Part shown: positions 61,227 to 64,000 of the stretch, in pieces
Layout: each line of letters opens with the position of its first letter
Numbering within the stretch: position 1 is the stretch's first letter
DNA from: Hexactinellida sp. DTS-2022
Taxonomy: Eukaryota; Porifera; Hexactinellida
DNA: 64,000 bases
Assembly (NCBI GenBank): GCA_028753945.1
Contig: JAPNXP010000009.1
Location: 6,262,001-6,326,000, forward strand
Reading direction: 5' to 3'
The notes under the pieces: model-generated
Seen by the model: only the letters and a program-made list of their open reading frames with translations
Database searches by the model: none
What the model was told of the DNA's origin: nothing
Position numbers and translations under genes: made by a program

Positions 61227-61524
61227 TCATTCTAATACTTGCATTATCCTATTTGTAATAGAGTACAGCATTACTCATTAATGATTACAAGGCCATAAAC
61301 ATATTTGATTTATTACTAGAGTAACTAGACACAACTTAGCCCCTATCGAATATCAATATTGTGATATTATCTATGGCTGGTTGTCTTTTTATTTATTTAA
61401 CTTTTCTTCACAAATTCGCAATCTATTTAACTACGAAAATACACAGAAACTTCCTGTATAATAATTAAAAGTAAAATTATTTTATTTACAAGAAGGACTG
61501 ACACTAAACAATTTATCCTCATGG
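61227..61524. other. Intergenic, 3' of the Maf-like gene
   Basis: About 300 bp of AT-rich DNA between the Maf-like stop and the left end of the second mobile-element copy. No feature is seen. Confidence 0.4.
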
Positions 61525-62349
61525 ATGAGTTAAGGGTACTCTGTACTGATATTTTGACACCCGACGACCTAATGTTTTTATTGCGTTTTTGGATAGTACT
61601 AATATATCTAAGATATCCCTGAAAATATTAGAGTTCTACTATGTATATATCCTTAGTTATGAACTAGACAATGTCAATATAGGCCTAATCCATACTAGCC
61701 AAGGAATTACATAAAATTTTTATTTTAGTTTTTAGCCCGAAACATGTCAATTATAAATTATACCTGAGTCAATACTCAATGTTTTCAATCAGACCTAAAT
61801 GTGCTTTTTCTTTCATCTACTCTATGTTATTGTCATTTTTGTGAAATTGGTAAAAAAAACCCCACATTTTTGCATTAAAAGTTTACTAATTCAATTTTTT
61901 TGTATTATAATGCCCTTACAACCGCGATTGAAAACATGCGCCTACATATACTGAGCATTTTAAAAAAAGGTTTGACTTTCTAGGATAAAAATTGAATTTT
62001 TTAGATTTTTCTGCCCAAAGTGTCTTTTTGGAAAAAATTTCGAATTTAGAAATGACGTAATAGGATCGTTTCTTCTGCAAAATAATTAAAATAAAGACTA
62101 TTACTGTGAAGAAATAGTCTTCTAATAATATGTTGAAAATTTCAAAAAGATTCAACAATTTTGAAAAATTTCCATATTTGGGAGATTACGTCATATTTTA
62201 TTAAAAAACACCATCATTTACTGAAAATTAAGAAAAAAAAAATCATAGAAGTCAATCTCTACATCATCTAGAGTATTCCTAGTAGTAAATTATGCAATTC
62301 TGAGATTCACCATATTTGCCCAAATAGCAATACAGGAATACCTTAAATG
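61525..62349. mobile_element. Inverted, internally deleted copy (0.8 kb) of the element at 12572-14635
   Basis: The left part (61525 to about 62010) is the reverse complement of about 14140-14635, and the right part (about 62050-62349) is the reverse complement of 12572 to about 12866. The central 1.27 kb of copy 1 is absent. Both terminal inverted repeats remain: GAGTTAAGGGTACTCTGTAC on the left and a decayed end around CCTTAAATG on the right. This is the classic relationship of a MITE-like deletion derivative to a longer element. It is non-coding. Confidence 0.75.
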
Positions 62350-63231
62350 CTCCTTTAAAACTATTAAATAACGTACGTAATAGTTACTTTTTCATGATAA
62401 TATGCTGAGCCACTATTGAATGGTATCCATTAATACTTGTTCGTCACAGAGCGCTGTTTACGTAGCCAATATATTTATCCTAATTTGTTGGCAGTTGCAT
62501 ATTTCTTATTATGTCTTAATTGACACGTTTTATTATTCTTTCAAACCTTTCTTTATTCAATAGTATGTCTTGTACATCATACCTAGCCTAAAATGATTCC
62601 ATCCATTCTTGAACTGTAATTAATTTATTCTATTTCATTTGTTAAATTTCGCATTAAATTTTATAAGGTTTTGTTTAATGCACAAACGTAGACCATAACA
62701 TGAATTATTTATTAGACATGGAATACACAATTGTGGCCTTTACTCTTGTGGTGACTAAATTAGTTTGTCGTCACCTTGCATTCATTATTGCGTTATAATT
62801 ATTGCTTCAGAATTAAATGCTTATGAGTTATTAGGTATACGGTACCTGTTGTAACTACTGACGTGTACGCACATAGTATACCTCGTGTGATTTGATAATT
62901 AGATAAAGAACAGCTTTGATTACACAGTTAATATAAACTCGATAATGGGATGTTGTATAATCACATAATTATGCCTACACACTGCCCACATATGGTACTA
63001 AATTTAGAAGGCTCCTTTTGTTTAATTTGTACGTGTACTACTAATGAAGACGTAATTCAACTAGCATCGTAATGAAGTACAGTATTCTTTCAACAGGATT
63101 CTCATTAGTATGCTGTTTGCACGCAGTAGTCTGTTAGTAAGATGTATAAATAGACAGAGTCTATAATTTATAATCAACATCAATATATTATTTCAAGTTT
63201 GTTATCTACCTTATTTTCGCAAGCCATTCAA
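62350..63231. other. Intergenic, upstream of the TLC-like gene
   Basis: About 880 bp of AT-rich sequence. A short inverted repeat (GGTGACTAAA ... TTTGTCGTCACC) lies near 62751-62777. No gene or known element is seen. Confidence 0.4.
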
Positions 63232-64000
63232 ATGGGATCAGAAAAGATATCCAAAGGTCTTCTTGATATTTCTCTCGCCCAACTCGATATTTTCAGTTGG
63301 TTTTTGTGCGTGGACGGTTCTTTACCCAGCGGTTTGGATATCGTCCATCTCCTAATTTTCCCGTCCAAGAGTTTGAGCCATAAGCCAGAATGGGACGGAC
63401 TATGTCGCTCAGCTAAAAGGATTGAACTGCCTTTGCCCGTGAAGGAAATCGTCGGAGTAGAAAAGGTGAGCAATCAGTTCAGCGTTAATGATCTGTTCGA
63501 CTCGCTCACGTGTCTAGCTGTGGCTACCGTTCTATTTATTATTATGAGTTACTTCCTGCATTTCGTGCTGAACAGGACTGTCAAAGTGTTCCGGAACATT
63601 AATCCCGTGCATAAGAAATGGTACGTCATTGCAAATGTCCTCAAAGCGTGTCTTCTTGCCTTTATCTGTCTCAATTCTCAGTTTTACTCGGGTATATATG
63701 CTCTTGTTGTTGGAGATACTATTCCCATCGTTGAGCTGAAAAGAACCACAGTTTTATACATTGTGTCCGATTTTGCTGGTCTTGTGATTGTCCCAAAACT
63801 CCCCTTCACCACTAAAATGCATCATATTTTCACCTTTTTCATCGGTTTATTGATCTGGTCCTGTAACTTAAATATCCCAGGATTCACTGGTGTGATCGGG
63901 GTAGCTAAAATGTCCTTTATTTACGGCTGTTATAGCTGCATTCCTTTCATGGTTAACTTGTTCCTCGGGTTACGTATCTTCATTCCAAAAAATAGAGCGA
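63232..64000 (+). CDS. Multi-pass membrane protein with TLC-domain-like core, 3' end outside window
   Basis: The frame is open from the ATG at 63232 to the window end, giving 256 codons so far. About 90 cytosolic-type residues come first, then at least five hydrophobic segments. The region NPVHKKWYVIANVLKACL ... RTTVLYIVSDFAGL ... KMHHIFTFFIGLLIW ... SCIPFMVNLFLGLRIF resembles the TRAM-LAG1-CLN8 (TLC) fold, with the Asp and His-His positions typical of TLC helices 3-4. TLC proteins include ceramide synthases and the smaller TLCD/TMEM136 lipid-homeostasis proteins. The shortness points to the latter, but this is tentative. An acceptor-like TTATTTTCGCAAG lies 9 nt before the ATG. Confidence 0.6.
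   Translation, partial: MGSEKISKGLLDISLAQLDIFSWFLCVDGSLPSGLDIVHLLIFPSKSLSHKPEWDGLCRSAKRIELPLPVKEIVGVEKVSNQFSVNDLFDSLTCLAVATVLFIIMSYFLHFVLNRTVKVFRNINPVHKKWYVIANVLKACLLAFICLNSQFYSGIYALVVGDTIPIVELKRTTVLYIVSDFAGLVIVPKLPFTTKMHHIFTFFIGLLIWSCNLNIPGFTGVIGVAKMSFIYGCYSCIPFMVNLFLGLRIFIPKNRA

Noticed and set aside
63463..63474. AAG/GTGAGC donor-like site inside the TLC-like frame
   Set aside because: The frame stays open and domain-like past this point, and the only nearby AG would give a 12-nt intron.

Overview
The window is nuclear DNA from an animal with a compact, gene-dense genome. Animal affiliation rests on a transglutaminase with its Cys-His-Asp triad, a RIM-binding-protein-like gene, a TMTC family O-mannosyltransferase, ANKMY2, a ZYG11/ZER1 CUL2 receptor and large secreted Ig/collagen/VWA proteins. 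Most genes are single-exon, the ordinary introns are tiny (58-76 nt), intergenic DNA is AT-rich, and most start codons sit just behind an intron-type acceptor. A non-bilaterian with spliced-leader trans-splicing, such as a glass sponge, would fit. That is inference; species and phylum cannot be fixed from the sequence.

Layout. 1-925: 5' part of a zinc-knuckle TatD nuclease (-). 1065-4389: a proline-rich protein and two convergent paralogous membrane proteins with PPxY tails. 5401-12215: a Kelch-cytochrome b561 fusion followed closely by a 1643-residue RIM-BP-like scaffold. 12572-14635: a 2.06-kb inverted-repeat mobile element; an inverted, internally deleted relative lies at 61525-62349. 14831-20557: SDHAF4, ZYG11/ZER1 (-) and a six-exon transglutaminase with a small transposon in intron 5.

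20558-55134 holds the most striking feature: four very large minus-strand paralogues (A 21132-26366, B 30091-35328, C 37104-42597, D 50371-55134). They share the plan signal peptide, Ig, collagen triple helix, VWA, VWA, Ig-like domains, VWA, Cys-rich tail. They are interleaved with plus-strand housekeeping genes (POLR3K-TMTC; ATPAF1; VWA5A-RFC3-MCCC2-like). A and B are almost identical apart from short islands. C is a mosaic whose C-terminal third matches A/B and whose middle matches D.

55505-64000: ANKMY2, an unrecognised two-exon gene, a long gene-poor AT-rich stretch, a divergent small-Maf-like bZIP gene, the second copy of the mobile element, and the start of a TLC-domain-like membrane protein running off the end.

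Same-strand neighbours 97-210 bp apart (Kelch-b561/RIM-BP, POLR3K/TMTC, VWA5A/RFC3/MCCC2-like) look operon-like. No tRNA, rRNA or CRISPR was seen.
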